A program made the translations under genes and the position numbers. DNA of 64,000 nucleotides, taken from the NCBI GenBank assembly GCA_937959265.1, contig CALGMA010000031.1, positions 1-64,000 of the forward strand. Direction: 5' to 3'. Each line of letters opens with the position of its first letter. Position 1 is the first letter of the stretch. A model generated the notes under the pieces. That model made no database searches. It was not told the DNA's origin and worked only from the letters and a program-made list of their open reading frames with translations. Of this stretch, positions 1-9,296 are shown piece by piece. This stretch comes from an uncultured Anaerolineae bacterium (lineage in GTDB: Bacteria; Chloroflexota; Anaerolineae; J036; Brachytrichaceae).

Positions 1-127
1 GGATCATCCCGACCATGCTCGCGCCGTGGGTCGGTCAGTTCATCAAAGTGTGCCTCCAGACTGCTGTGAAAGGGAGGCATGTCCCCTTTTATGCCGCTGC
101 ACGCACCCAACCCTAACTTACGTCATG

Positions 128-155
128 CGTTCGCCCTGCGACTCAAGGGCGAACG
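128..155. repeat. Inverted repeat at the end of the first Ig-like gene
   Basis: Ten-base arms (cgttcgccct at 128-137 and agggcgaacg at 146-155) pair perfectly around an 8-base loop. The hairpin overlaps the stop codon of the minus-strand gene. Neither side carries a T-run, so it is at best a weak or factor-assisted 3' end. Upstream of it, to base 1, I see no convincing gene. Confidence 0.5.
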
Positions 156-1534
156 GTGATCGTGTAGAACGCATTCGTCAGGGCGCCGGTCGTGTGAACC
201 GCAAGCAGGTAATCTCGTCCGGGTATGAACGCGTCGGCGAACGTGGTTTGGAAAGATGGTCCGGTGATTGGCGCTGCGGCGATGAATTTGACCGACATGA
301 TGCCGCTCACTGCGCAGGTGTCATTCTCGATTAGATAAAGCAGCAACTGGCCGACCGTCGCGTAGTTGCTCAGCAGCGCCGTATACGAGCCTGTTTGCGC
401 AGTGAAGCGATAGATGTTGAAGGGGTTATTCGCCGGCTGCGATACGCTCGCGGGCGGCGTCACCCAGAAGGCCGTGCAGGCCGTATGGTTGACGGGCAGC
501 CAGACCTTGGTCACCGCAGGCAGCAAGCTGCGATAGGGGGTGAATGCGCCCGTCACTATCGCTGCGTCGCTGGCCGTACCGGCGTTGATACTGGCGCGCA
601 CGACGATGGTCGCCGTGAGCGTCTGTGTGGGCGAGGTGTAGGTGCTGCGCAGGATGGTCGAGGCGCGGCTCTGATCGTTCGTGACACCGGAACTCGGATC
701 GAGCACACACGTCCCCGGGCAATTCTCGACCGTGAAGGCCACCGGCACACCCTGCCCCACCTGGTTGCCGTGCTGGTCGGTCACAAACGCAACAACGTTA
801 CTGCTGCTCCGGCCATCCGTCCTGAGCGTAACCGGCAAGGCGCTAGTTTGCACGCGCGCCGGCGATCCCACACGCACCGTGACGGTCACGCTCTGCAGTG
901 CCGGCGGGTTGGATGCTTGCAAGCCGGCGCTGAACGTGCCGGCAACCGTGCCTGCGCGGAACACAGCGCTGTTGGCTGTGCTGGACTCAATCATTCCGGC
1001 GACCGGTGGCGGCGTCAACCATGTCACACCGAGATCGGCGCGCGGGTTGCCGAACCGGTCGAACACACCCGCCGTGAACGTCTGCGTCGCGTTGATATCG
1101 AGCGTGACGACGGCAGGGGAGATCACGATCGAAGCCGGCGGCCCGGGGCGCAACAGGACGTTGGCCGTGCCTACCACGCTCCCTGATACTGCTTGGATCG
1201 CCTTGGGGAAATCGCCTGGCAGCGTGCCAGAACGGAAGGTCATCGTCGTGGGTCCGGTCGAGACGATCACACCAGCCGTCGCCGAGACGGCCCAGGTCAC
1301 GCTCAGGCCGGTCACGTCGTTGCCGAGTTCATCTTTGCCGGTCGCGGTGAACGTCTGTGTTGTATCCAGATCCATGTCGGCAAGCGGAGGCGAGATAGTG
1401 ATCGAAACCAGCGCTGCCGGCCGATGCAGCGCTGTAGCAAGGCCAGGTGATGCGAGCGCACTGCCGCGCATTACCGAGAACGCGCTCATTCCAGCCAAGC
1501 ACACAGCCAGAACGATGTGCTGGAATCCTCGCAT
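143..1534 (-). CDS. Secreted Ig-like (Big-type) domain protein, smaller tandem paralog
   Basis: 463 aa. An N-terminal signal peptide of about 28 residues (basic start, hydrophobic stretch, ALA cleavage-like site) is followed by repeated invasin/Big-type beta-sandwich modules. Their typical phrases include SITISPPLADMDLDTTQTFTA, VVTLDINATQTFTAGVFD and PVTLRTDGRSSSNVVAFVTD. The last ~130 residues form another domain (NHTACTAF, NPFNIYRFTAQ, GQLLLYLIENDTC, YTITVRP) that is shared almost phrase by phrase with the gene just upstream, so the two are tandem paralogs 19 bases apart and probably co-transcribed. There is no sortase motif or C-terminal membrane helix, so it is probably released or loosely surface-bound. 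No enzymatic motif is visible; adhesion or surface-layer roles are inference only. Confidence 0.75.
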   Translation of the reverse strand: MRGFQHIVLAVCLAGMSAFSVMRGSALASPGLATALHRPAALVSITISPPLADMDLDTTQTFTATGKDELGNDVTGLSVTWAVSATAGVIVSTGPTTMTFRSGTLPGDFPKAIQAVSGSVVGTANVLLRPGPPASIVISPAVVTLDINATQTFTAGVFDRFGNPRADLGVTWLTPPPVAGMIESSTANSAVFRAGTVAGTFSAGLQASNPPALQSVTVTVRVGSPARVQTSALPVTLRTDGRSSSNVVAFVTDQHGNQVGQGVPVAFTVENCPGTCVLDPSSGVTNDQSRASTILRSTYTSPTQTLTATIVVRASINAGTASDAAIVTGAFTPYRSLLPAVTKVWLPVNHTACTAFWVTPPASVSQPANNPFNIYRFTAQTGSYTALLSNYATVGQLLLYLIENDTCAVSGIMSVKFIAAAPITGPSFQTTFADAFIPGRDYLLAVHTTGALTNAFYTITVRP

Positions 1535-1553
1535 ACTTCCTCCCCACCCTGAA

Positions 1554-3959
1554 TTATGGCCGGATCGTCAAGGTGTAAGGTTGATTGCTCCCCGCGCCGG
1601 TGATGTTAATAGCGATCAGATAATCGTTGCCAGAGATCAGACCAGTCAATGTGGTCTGCAACGACGCGCTGCTAATCGGGATCGCTTGAATGAACGACAC
1701 GGACATGGTGTTATTCGTGCGACACCGATCGTTAGTGACACGGTAAAGCAACAACTGCCCTTGCGTGGCAAAGTCGAGGAGCGAGATGCTGTAGGTGCTA
1801 CGTTGTGCCGTGATGCGGTAGATATTGAACGGATGATTGGGCGGCTGAGAAAAGCTTGCCGGCGGCGCCATGACGTATGCCCTGCAGGCTGTGTGATTGT
1901 CCGGCAGCCCGTTCGAAATCAGCGGCGCGAAGCGCGCAAACGGGCGAAATACACCAGTGACGGACACCGATTTCTGCATCGTGCCGCCCGCGCCCGGCAC
2001 ATGCGCCATCACCAGAATGTTCGACGTCACCGTTTGTGTGGGCGATGCGTAGCTGCCGCGCAGGCGCGTAACGAACACGCCCCGGCTATCGGTGGTGCCG
2101 GCAGGCGGATCAAGCGTACACGTCCCCAGGCATCCTTCAATCGTCAGGCTGACCGGCGCGTTGGTTCCGATCGGATTGCCAAAGCTGTCGGTGACGGTGA
2201 TCACAATTGTGCTTAACTGGCCACCGTCCAGTTGAATCGTCGCCGGGTCAGCGGTCATTTGGACGGCGGCTGTCGCGCCTGGCAGCACCACCACCCGCAC
2301 GCGTCGAGAGACCACACCGTTCGACGCAACAACGGCAGTATCGTATGTTCCGGCGACGCTACCCGCTCTGAACACCGCCGTGAGGATACCGGTGGAAGTG
2401 AGCGAGCCACCCTCCGGCGCCTGCCACGTCACACCCAGGCCGGGGATCGGATTGCCGAACGCATCTTGCACGCTTGCGGTGAACAGTTGGGACTCGTTCA
2501 CACGCAGCGTCGCCGTGGGCGGTGTGACGACGACAGCCGCGACACTGCCCTCGCGCACGACGATGTCGGCACCGCCGGTAATGTCGTCGGCCGTCGCAGT
2601 GACGCCCACAAAGTAGGTGCCCGGCGTGGTGCTCGCGCGGAAGGTGGCGTTGGCCGCGCTGCTCGCCACGATCGCACCTGCCGCTGGCTTGGCCTTCCAC
2701 TCGAAAACCAGGCCGGATACGACGTTGTTGAAGGCGTCATAGCCGGTCGCGCTAAAGGTCTGCTGCTGGTTGACCGTCAGCGAGGCAGCCGGCGGGTTGA
2801 GTTCGATCCGCGCCAATGGGCCGGGCACTACGGTGATGCTGGCGAAAGTCTGGACGCTGCCGCTGAAGACGCGCACGGCATTCGGATAGGATCCTGGCGC
2901 GGTCGTCGCCCGGAAGGTCGCCGCGTAAGGGCCGGACGAGTTGATGACGCCGGCGCTCGGGTTGGCCATCGCCCAACTCACGCTGCCGGTGGTAATGACA
3001 TTGCCGAACACATCCCTGGCAACCGAAGTGAAGGACTGCGTCCCATCCGCCGGCAAGGTCACGGCATCCGGTGAGATGCTGAGCGAAGCCAAAGCGCCAG
3101 GCGTGATGGTAAAGGTGATGCTGGCCAAGCCACCACCGGGCGCCGGGTTGGTCACTGCCAGGAAATACGTGCCCGCCGTAGTGAACGCAGCGCCGGTGAC
3201 GTCAAGTCGCCCGTTGTTCACGAAGCTGACGGTAAGCGGGACGCCGTTCAACGTCACCGTCGCGTTGCTGGCAAATTGCGCGCCGTTGATCGTGAAGCTG
3301 AGTGGCACGCCGGCCGTCGCGCCGGATGGCGTGACGTTATTGATGACCGGCAGCGGATTGTTGATCGTGTAGCTCTGCGTGGCCGAGCCGCCGCCCGGTG
3401 CCGGGTTAGTAACCACCAGCGAATACGTCCCCGCTACGAAGGCCGGCACGTTGACCGTGAGTTGCGTCGCCGTCCGCGAAGCAATGGTGAGCGGCGTACC
3501 GCCGAGTGTGACGGTGGTCGCAGCATAGTATCCCGAGCCGTTGATCGTAAGAATGTAGGGGGTAAGCGCCGTGCCTGGGCTGGGGCTGACGCTGCTGATC
3601 GCCGGCGCCGGGTTTGGCGTCGGCGTTGGCGTATTGGTCGGCGTCGGCGTTGGCGTGTTCGTCGGCGTGGGCGTTGGCGTATTGGTCGGCGTGGGCGTTG
3701 GCGTGTTCGTCGGCGTGGGCGTTGGCGTATTGGTCGGCGTGGGCGTTGGCGTGTTGGTCGGCGTGGGCGTTGGCGTGTTGGTCGGCGTGGGCGTCGGTGT
3801 GTTGGTCGGCGTGGGCGTCAGTGTGTTGGTCGGGTCAACCTGTGCATGGGCAGCAGCCAGCGATGCCCTAGGCTGCGAACCGAGGCCCCAAATTAGGCCA
3901 AACGCGAATAGCCCAACAGCGAGCGTGACAATGACGACGAACTTCGAAAGCTGTGACAT
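1554..3959 (-). CDS. Secreted IPT/TIG and Ig-like domain protein with TNTPTPTP linker, larger paralog
   Basis: 801 aa. An N-terminal hydrophobic segment ([20 protein letters not shown]) acts as signal peptide or anchor. It is followed by a Pro/Thr linker of nine 8-residue units. Two IPT/TIG modules come next ([20 protein letters not shown] and [20 protein letters not shown], each ending in VTNPAPGGG). Several Big-type Ig modules follow ([56 protein letters not shown]), then the same C-terminal domain as the downstream paralog ([39 protein letters not shown]). The architecture is that of a stalked extracellular protein, with the linker lifting the modules off the envelope. Ligand unknown. Confidence 0.75.
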   Translation of the reverse strand: MSQLSKFVVIVTLAVGLFAFGLIWGLGSQPRASLAAAHAQVDPTNTLTPTPTNTPTPTPTNTPTPTPTNTPTPTPTNTPTPTPTNTPTPTPTNTPTPTPTNTPTPTPTNTPTPTPNPAPAISSVSPSPGTALTPYILTINGSGYYAATTVTLGGTPLTIASRTATQLTVNVPAFVAGTYSLVVTNPAPGGGSATQSYTINNPLPVINNVTPSGATAGVPLSFTINGAQFASNATVTLNGVPLTVSFVNNGRLDVTGAAFTTAGTYFLAVTNPAPGGGLASITFTITPGALASLSISPDAVTLPADGTQSFTSVARDVFGNVITTGSVSWAMANPSAGVINSSGPYAATFRATTAPGSYPNAVRVFSGSVQTFASITVVPGPLARIELNPPAASLTVNQQQTFSATGYDAFNNVVSGLVFEWKAKPAAGAIVASSAANATFRASTTPGTYFVGVTATADDITGGADIVVREGSVAAVVVTPPTATLRVNESQLFTASVQDAFGNPIPGLGVTWQAPEGGSLTSTGILTAVFRAGSVAGTYDTAVVASNGVVSRRVRVVVLPGATAAVQMTADPATIQLDGGQLSTIVITVTDSFGNPIGTNAPVSLTIEGCLGTCTLDPPAGTTDSRGVFVTRLRGSYASPTQTVTSNILVMAHVPGAGGTMQKSVSVTGVFRPFARFAPLISNGLPDNHTACRAYVMAPPASFSQPPNHPFNIYRITAQRSTYSISLLDFATQGQLLLYRVTNDRCRTNNTMSVSFIQAIPISSASLQTTLTGLISGNDYLIAINITGAGSNQPYTLTIRP
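3616..3831 (-). repeat. Nine-unit 24-bp tandem repeat encoding TNTPTPTP
   Basis: Nine contiguous 24-bp units encode the Pro/Thr linker of the larger Ig-like protein. On the plus strand the first five units alternate between two versions (ending gtattggtc, then gtgttcgtc). This gives a 48-bp higher-order period, and the later units are more uniform. The pattern suggests expansion by unequal recombination or slippage of a two-unit block. Confidence 0.9.
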
Positions 3960-4149
3960 ACGATCTTTCTGGCTGCTGCGGCCTCGCTTTAGCGACCGCT
4001 CGCGCTGATGAAATTATTGCGCATCGCGGTCACAGAATGGGCCGAGACTTCGCTCCGATTGCATGGAGAGAAACTGTGAACCGTCCTGCTGCTTCGCCCC
4101 CCGGTTATCCTTGAAGCCTCTTCGCCAAATTCACCCGCGTCTGATAAGG

Positions 4150-5742
4150 CTATGGGGAAAGGGGGCAATCGTCCGTGCCGGGCAAACAAGGCGTCGGTGG
4201 CACCGGTGTCGGTGACGGTAGTGGAGGCGGCTCCGGCTGCGCTGGCTGAGCGGGCGAGGCAGGCGAAGGCGTATCCGTCGGCACAGGCGTAGGAGATGGC
4301 GGCACGGGCGTCGCTGTAGGCGGGCGTCGCGTCGGGCGCGGCGTCGTCAACGGCCTCTCGGCCGTTGACGACGGCGTTGCACCAGGTGAAGCGTCCCCCG
4401 GCCGGATGATCAGCTCTTGCCCAATTTGCAGGTTGGTCGGGTTCAGCCCCGGGTTGTTGCGGAGCAACTCATCGAGCGAGATGTTATAGGCGCGCGCGAT
4501 CCCCAGCGGCGTATCACCAGCGCGTACGGTATGGGTGATTACGCCAACCACTGACGATGCCGTCGGGGTTGGCGTCGGCTCAGTCGTAGGAGTTGGTGTG
4601 CTCGTGGGCGTGGAGGTGGGCGTATGAGTCGGCGTCGCCGTTGGCACGGCTGCATTTTCAGTCGCCAGTGCTTCCGCCGTGGCTGTCTCTGCGAGCATCG
4701 CTGCCGCATCCGGTGTTGGGCCGGCAACCACGCCCGGCAGTGCCGATCCGAACAGTGTTCGCAGCTCGCCACCGTAAATGACAACTGCCGCTCCGATGAC
4801 GGCCAACAGCACCAACGACACAGCGACGCTCAACAGCCGCCGAAAGGTGCCGCGGCGCGGGCCGGCTACTGGCGTGTTCGAGGTGCGTGGCGGCACCGCT
4901 TCGAAGATGCCCGGCTTGCCGGTGACGTAGTCGGCGACCGCGATAGCGACGTTCTCATCCGTCGGCGCTTTGGTAGCCAGGTCGAGCAACGTCTGCGCCG
5001 CGCGCCGCGCCGCCGGCGTATGGCGCAATACCGAGCGGATTTGCGGATCTTGCAGGCGACGATAGAGCGGTTCGGTGCACAGCACGATGCGGTCTTCACC
5101 GACCAGATCGAGCTGTCCCAGGTCGGGCTCAAAGCGATCGCTATGGGTCGCATCAGCGAACGACTCATCGGTCAGGTTTTGCAGCACGCCGCCGCGCAGC
5201 AGATACACACGGCCATCGCCGTAGCGCGCGACCAACAGCTTATCGTGATGGATGACGACGGCGGTCACGGAGGCCGTCACGTCCTTCATTGCGCCGGTTT
5301 GCGCCGTGAGCGCAGCGGCGGTCGCCGACCCGCCCACAGGCACGGTCGCGTCCGCGTGATGTAGATGGCGCAGGCCCGCGATGATCGCATCGGCCAACCA
5401 GCGCGCGATGTCGGTGCGTTCAGCGGACGACTCGACAACGTTCAGCACCGATCTACCTTGGCGCGCGTTGTAAGCATCAAAGATGTGGCGGGCGAGGACG
5501 CTCGCCGCGTGCAGATCGTGTGTGCGTCCATGCTTGCAATCGCACACCACTAGCAGCACGTCTTTCTTGCCTACGCCGGTTTCGGCAGAGCGCGACGTTG
5601 CGAGCGCAACCGGCTCGGTTCCGTTATAAACGACATGCCACTGAAGTGCGACTGCCATATCACTGACGTTCTGAAAGAGGTCATCGCGAGGTACCCCCCT
5701 CTGGATGACCTCATCTCTTATTATCGTCGTTTTCGCGATCAT
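4150..5742 (-). CDS. PP2C-like phosphatase domain protein with membrane segment and LysM domain
   Basis: 530 aa. Residues ~1-285 resemble a PPM/PP2C phosphatase: ASVTAVVIHHDKLLVARYGD, then YLLRGGVLQNLTDE, and a terminal DENVAIAVADY that matches the late DN-containing motif. The early metal-binding DGMGG-type motif is not recognisable (VVCDCKHGRTHD stands in its place), so activity is uncertain. A single membrane helix (LLSVAVSLVLLAVIGAAVVIY) sits at ~305-325. A Pro/Thr linker and a LysM domain follow (HTVRAGDTPLGIARAYNISL to IGQELIIRPG, ~405-452), then a second Pro-rich tail ending DDCPLSP. The expected topology is cytoplasmic phosphatase-like domain with extracellular LysM binding peptidoglycan. 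It could relay cell-wall status to a phospho-signalling system such as the PASTA kinase 40 kb away; that link is inference. Confidence 0.7.
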   Translation of the reverse strand: MIAKTTIIRDEVIQRGVPRDDLFQNVSDMAVALQWHVVYNGTEPVALATSRSAETGVGKKDVLLVVCDCKHGRTHDLHAASVLARHIFDAYNARQGRSVLNVVESSAERTDIARWLADAIIAGLRHLHHADATVPVGGSATAAALTAQTGAMKDVTASVTAVVIHHDKLLVARYGDGRVYLLRGGVLQNLTDESFADATHSDRFEPDLGQLDLVGEDRIVLCTEPLYRRLQDPQIRSVLRHTPAARRAAQTLLDLATKAPTDENVAIAVADYVTGKPGIFEAVPPRTSNTPVAGPRRGTFRRLLSVAVSLVLLAVIGAAVVIYGGELRTLFGSALPGVVAGPTPDAAAMLAETATAEALATENAAVPTATPTHTPTSTPTSTPTPTTEPTPTPTASSVVGVITHTVRAGDTPLGIARAYNISLDELLRNNPGLNPTNLQIGQELIIRPGDASPGATPSSTAERPLTTPRPTRRPPTATPVPPSPTPVPTDTPSPASPAQPAQPEPPPLPSPTPVPPTPCLPGTDDCPLSP

Positions 5743-5891
5743 GTCAGCACCACGCGACGGATCGCAGGATCACCTCCAAGCCGTAGAGTAAGAGTGAAGT
5801 AGGCCCGTGGTGGCTAGCGCCGCCTCTTAGACAGTCGCAACATTCCAGCGCGTCTGCACTAACGCGCGAGTCGGCGCGTGCGCAACTCTGT

Positions 5892-5925
5892 TGCAAAAAA
5901 GCCCCTTCTGAGACATAGAAGGGGC
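5892..5925 (-). terminator. Rho-independent terminator after the EF-G-like gene
   Basis: Nine-base arms (5901-5909 and 5917-5925, gccccttct/agaaggggc) enclose a 7-base loop. On the minus strand the stem is followed by six T residues. It lies 36 bases after the stop of the EF-G-like gene. Confidence 0.85.
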
Positions 5926-5960
5926 CTGTGGATGTCAAGCGCGACCGTGCTGGGCGAAGG

Positions 5961-8003
5961 TCATTCCTCTTCGGATCGCACCTCGGCCTTGTGCTTGGCA
6001 ATGATCGCCTGAGCGATGTTGGGAGGAACGGGTGCGTAGTGATCGAACTTCATCTCGTAGTAGCCACGTCCTTGAGTGAGGCTGCGCAGATCGGTGGAGT
6101 AGCGCTGCATCTCGGCCAGCGGTGCGTCGGCAGTAATCACGGTCTTGTTGCCGCGCTGGTCCATACCGATGATCTGAGCGCGCTTGGTCTTCAGGCTACT
6201 CATTACATCACCGGCGTTGGCTTCGGGCACGACGATGGTGAAGCGATAGATCGGCTCCAGCAGCACTGGGCCAGCCTGTTCGAAAGCTTCGCGGAACACG
6301 TTGCGTGCGGCGATCTCGAACGCGATGGGTTTCGAGTCCACCGGATGCTCTTTGCCATCCAGCACGATGCACTTGACGTCACTCACCGGATAGCCGGCGA
6401 CAACGCCGGATTCCATCACCTGCTTGATGCCCTTCTCGATGCTGGCCTGGAACGAGCTGCTGATCGCCCCGCCGAACACCCGCCACTCGAACTCATAGCC
6501 AGCGCCCGGTACGCTCGGCTCGACGGCCATCTCGATCTCGGCAAACTGGCCAGCGCCACCGGTTTGCTTCTTGTGGCGATAGCGCGACTGACCATGCTTC
6601 ATGATCGTCTCGCGATAACTCACTTTGGGGACTGTCGTCTCGACATCCACGCCAAACTTGTTGTGCAAGTGGTGGATCGCCACGTCAACGTGCGCTTGTC
6701 CCATGCCGAGCAGCAAGGTCTCTTTGGTGCTCGGATCGTTCACGTGACGCAGGCTGGGGTCTTCCTCACACAGGCGCGCGAGCGCCGCGCTGATCTTAGC
6801 GGCATCGTTCTTGGTCTTGGGGTGCAAGGCGACGGCAAACAACGGATTGGGGAACTCGATAGCAGGGAGCCGGACGCAGTGCGCACGATCACACAACGTA
6901 TCGCCAGTCTGCGCGCTGTTCAGCTTGGTCACCGTGCCGATGTCGCCTACGTGCAACAAAGGGACGGGAATCTGCTCCTTGCCACGCTGGACGAACAATG
7001 TGGCAATGCGCTCCTCTTCATTCGTCCGCACGTTGACCAGGCGCGTATCTCCGCCCCTTATCGGTCCTTCGACCACGCGGAAGTAGCTAACCTTGCCCAC
7101 GAACGGATCGGCGGTGGTCTTGAAGATATAGAGCACATTGCCGTGCTGGCCATCATCAGGATCGGCGCCCATATCGAACGGCATTGGCGCGTAACTCACC
7201 AGCGAATAGAGCATGGCATGGATGCCGATGCCCAAGACAGGTGCCGCACAGAACACTGGGACGAACGTGCGCTTGCGAATGGCGCTGCGCAAGCCGCGAA
7301 TGAACTCCTCGTCGGTGAGCGCGCCGACCTCGAACCACTTTTCGATCAAGTCGTCCTCGCCTTCGGCTGCTGCTTCCATCAAGCGTTCGCGCGCCTTCTC
7401 CACCACCGCGACCATGTCGGCGGGGATGTCGGCTACTTCACCCTTGGCCCCCTTCAGATACCTGCGCGTCACCAGGTCAATCACGCCGGCAAATTGCTGC
7501 TGGCTGCCAACCGGTAACATCAACGGCACGATGTCCTGGTGAAAGGCGTCGTGCAGTTGCGCCAACACTGCGTCGAAGTTGGCATTCTCGCGATCCATAC
7601 GGCTGACGAGCACCGCGCGCGGGATCTTTGCTTCGTCCACCGCCTGCATTGCCAGCTCGGTGCCTACCTCTACGCCGGCTACCGAATCTACAAAGATCAG
7701 CCCGAGATCCGCCACGCGGACGGCGCTCTTCACCTCGCCGTAGAAGTCGGCGTAGCCCGGCGCATCAAGCAGATTGATCTTGTGGTCTTTCCACTCGATC
7801 GGGATGACGCTCAGGCTGATGGACTGTTTGCGGCGCTTCTCTTCTTCGTCGTAGTCCGAGACGGTCGTGCCGTCCTCGACTTTGCCCATGCGTGTCGCGC
7901 CGCCGCTGGCGAACAACATCGCTTCTGCGAACGTCGTCTTGCCGCTCGAACCGTGTCCCAACAATGCGACGTTGCGCAGCTTCTCCGTTCCATATTCCTT
8001 CAT
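5961..8003 (-). CDS. Elongation factor G-like GTPase (EF-G2 type)
   Basis: 680 aa, close to the usual length for the EF-G-like paralog family. The G domain has a P-loop GHGSSGKTTF near residue 16, switch II DAPGYADFYGEVKSAVRVAD and a NKxD-like element VSRMDREN. Domain II follows (DPFVGKVSYFRVVEGPIRGG), then domain IV (GQSRYRHKKQTGGAGQFAEI) and the C-terminal domain (LEPIYRFTIVVPEANAGDVM). The GSSGKT P-loop and the divergent switch region are features of the second, EF-G-like class rather than canonical fusA, which normally sits with the str operon genes. It stands alone here with its own terminator and is divergent from the S1-domain gene. Likely role: ribosome-associated GTPase; whether it supports translocation is unknown. 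Confidence 0.85.
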   Translation of the reverse strand: MKEYGTEKLRNVALLGHGSSGKTTFAEAMLFASGGATRMGKVEDGTTVSDYDEEEKRRKQSISLSVIPIEWKDHKINLLDAPGYADFYGEVKSAVRVADLGLIFVDSVAGVEVGTELAMQAVDEAKIPRAVLVSRMDRENANFDAVLAQLHDAFHQDIVPLMLPVGSQQQFAGVIDLVTRRYLKGAKGEVADIPADMVAVVEKARERLMEAAAEGEDDLIEKWFEVGALTDEEFIRGLRSAIRKRTFVPVFCAAPVLGIGIHAMLYSLVSYAPMPFDMGADPDDGQHGNVLYIFKTTADPFVGKVSYFRVVEGPIRGGDTRLVNVRTNEEERIATLFVQRGKEQIPVPLLHVGDIGTVTKLNSAQTGDTLCDRAHCVRLPAIEFPNPLFAVALHPKTKNDAAKISAALARLCEEDPSLRHVNDPSTKETLLLGMGQAHVDVAIHHLHNKFGVDVETTVPKVSYRETIMKHGQSRYRHKKQTGGAGQFAEIEMAVEPSVPGAGYEFEWRVFGGAISSSFQASIEKGIKQVMESGVVAGYPVSDVKCIVLDGKEHPVDSKPIAFEIAARNVFREAFEQAGPVLLEPIYRFTIVVPEANAGDVMSSLKTKRAQIIGMDQRGNKTVITADAPLAEMQRYSTDLRSLTQGRGYYEMKFDHYAPVPPNIAQAIIAKHKAEVRSEEE

Positions 8004-8136
8004 GACAAACGAGCCTCCCGACTGTATCGGTGTGTTTAAAGGATTTTAACGATAGCGCTCCATTTCCTGCAAGCAGGCGCGAAGACGCGCTACTGGGCGT
8101 GTCTTCGGGATGCCCGATTGAGGTTTCACCAAATCC

Positions 8137-8165
8137 TCGACATCCGCTCGAATTTCGGCTAGAAT
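8137..8165 (+). promoter_or_regulatory. Sigma-70-type promoter for the S1-domain gene
   Basis: A -35 TCGACA (8137-8142) and a -10 TAGAAT (8160-8165) are separated by exactly 17 bases; each matches consensus at five of six positions. A start near 8172 would leave a ~50-base leader before the GTG start. Confidence 0.6.
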
Positions 8166-8223
8166 TGTGCGGCCTTCAATGCTATTCACGTCTCCTCAGA
8201 ATTCACACGAAAGGGGTTTCCCT

Positions 8224-9225
8224 GTGAGCGACGAAAATCTTACGATCCCAGCCGTTAACGGCACGGCGAGTGCCGAAGCCAGCAGTCATCCGCCGGCCAG
8301 TTCCGGCTTGAGCCTCACCACACTCAAGCCACGTATGGCGTTCACGGGTAAGGTGACGCGCGTCGAGTTGGGAGGAGCTTTTGTAGATATCGGCGCAGGC
8401 GTGGACGGTTTCCTCCACATCTCACAAATCGTCAGCGACAAGCCGGTGCTGCGCGTCGCTGACATCTTTCATCCCGATGATGAAGTTCAGGTCTATGTGT
8501 TGCGCGTCAACCCGAAAAATAAGCGCATTGACCTGACCATGCACAAACCATCCACCTACGACTGGAGCAACCTCGAAGTCGGCGCCAAGCTGAGCGGCGT
8601 CCGCGTCGTCTCCATCGAGAGCTTCGGCGTATTCGTTGACTTCGACGGCCCCAAGCATGGCTTGATCCCCTTCAACCTCATGCCGAAGGGCATGCGACCG
8701 AAGGTCGGCGATCACATCGACAACGTCTGGGTGGTCGAAGTGGACGAGAGCAAGCGACGCATCGGCCTGACCATGATCGAGCCGCCGGCGCTGCCCTGGG
8801 AGAAGATCAAGAAAGGCAACCGCTACGTCGGCAGAGTGACCCGGGTGGAGCGCAACGCCGCATACGTGGACATCGGCGCGGAGCGCGAGGGCCTCGTGCG
8901 CGTCTCTTCACTCGGTGTCACTTATGCAGACATGCACGCCTTCGTCACCGAGGGCGAGGAAGTCAACGTGCGCGTGCTGAAAGTGGATCCCCACAAGCGG
9001 CAGATAGACCTCACGCTGGAAGGGATCAACGCCGACGATTACGCGCTTTCGTCCGGCCCCGACGAGCAGTTGAGCCCGTTCGCAGCCGCACTGCAACGCG
9101 CCCAGCGCATCAAACGTGCGCAGATGGCCGCAGCCGCAGACCGGCCGGCCAAGAAGTCCAACCCACAGAACGAGCTGCTCGAGCGCACACTCCAGCAGAT
9201 GCAGACGCAGAAGAAGGACAACTGA
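8224..9225 (+). CDS. S1 RNA-binding domain protein (three S1 repeats)
   Basis: 333 aa from a GTG start (VSDENLTIPA), chosen because an AAAGGGG ribosome-binding site lies about 8 bases upstream; an in-frame ATG further upstream would sit at the predicted transcription start. Three S1 OB-fold repeats are clear: GKVTRVELGGAFVDIGAGVD, SGVRVVSIESFGVFVDFDGP and GRVTRVERNAAYVDIGAERE. A charged C-terminal tail follows. It is shorter than ribosomal protein S1 (usually four to six repeats) and resembles the S1-like regulators found in Chloroflexota and Firmicutes. It probably binds mRNA and/or the ribosome. lysS follows on the same strand after a 71-base gap that contains a hairpin. Confidence 0.85.
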   Translation: MSDENLTIPAVNGTASAEASSHPPASSGLSLTTLKPRMAFTGKVTRVELGGAFVDIGAGVDGFLHISQIVSDKPVLRVADIFHPDDEVQVYVLRVNPKNKRIDLTMHKPSTYDWSNLEVGAKLSGVRVVSIESFGVFVDFDGPKHGLIPFNLMPKGMRPKVGDHIDNVWVVEVDESKRRIGLTMIEPPALPWEKIKKGNRYVGRVTRVERNAAYVDIGAEREGLVRVSSLGVTYADMHAFVTEGEEVNVRVLKVDPHKRQIDLTLEGINADDYALSSGPDEQLSPFAAALQRAQRIKRAQMAAAADRPAKKSNPQNELLERTLQQMQTQKKDN

Positions 9226-9234
9226 ACCGTGCGC

Positions 9235-9293
9235 GGTAATTGGTAATTGGTAATTGGCGGACCGCTGCCACCAATTACCGATTACGAATTACC
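9235..9293 (+). repeat. Heptamer-built inverted repeat directly upstream of lysS
   Basis: The left arm (9235-9257) is three tandem GGTAATT heptamers plus GG. The right arm (9271-9293) is its near-perfect reverse complement: 23 positions with one G-G mismatch and one G-T pair. The loop is 13 bases. The right arm ends three bases before the lysS ATG, so the hairpin takes the place where a ribosome-binding site would be expected. Confidence 0.8.
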
Positions 9294-9296
9294 ATC

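Noticed and set aside
3-116. Plus-strand open frame running in from the window edge (IIPTMLAPWVGQFIKVCLQT...)
   Set aside because: Too short to assign, no family resemblance, and could be chance in high-GC DNA.
681-2216. 511-aa plus-strand frame across the two Ig-like genes
   Set aside because: It spans the end of one real gene and part of another and has no ordered domain pattern.
5928-7517. 529-aa open frame antisense to the EF-G-like gene
   Set aside because: No recognisable protein features; the minus-strand GTPase is unambiguous.
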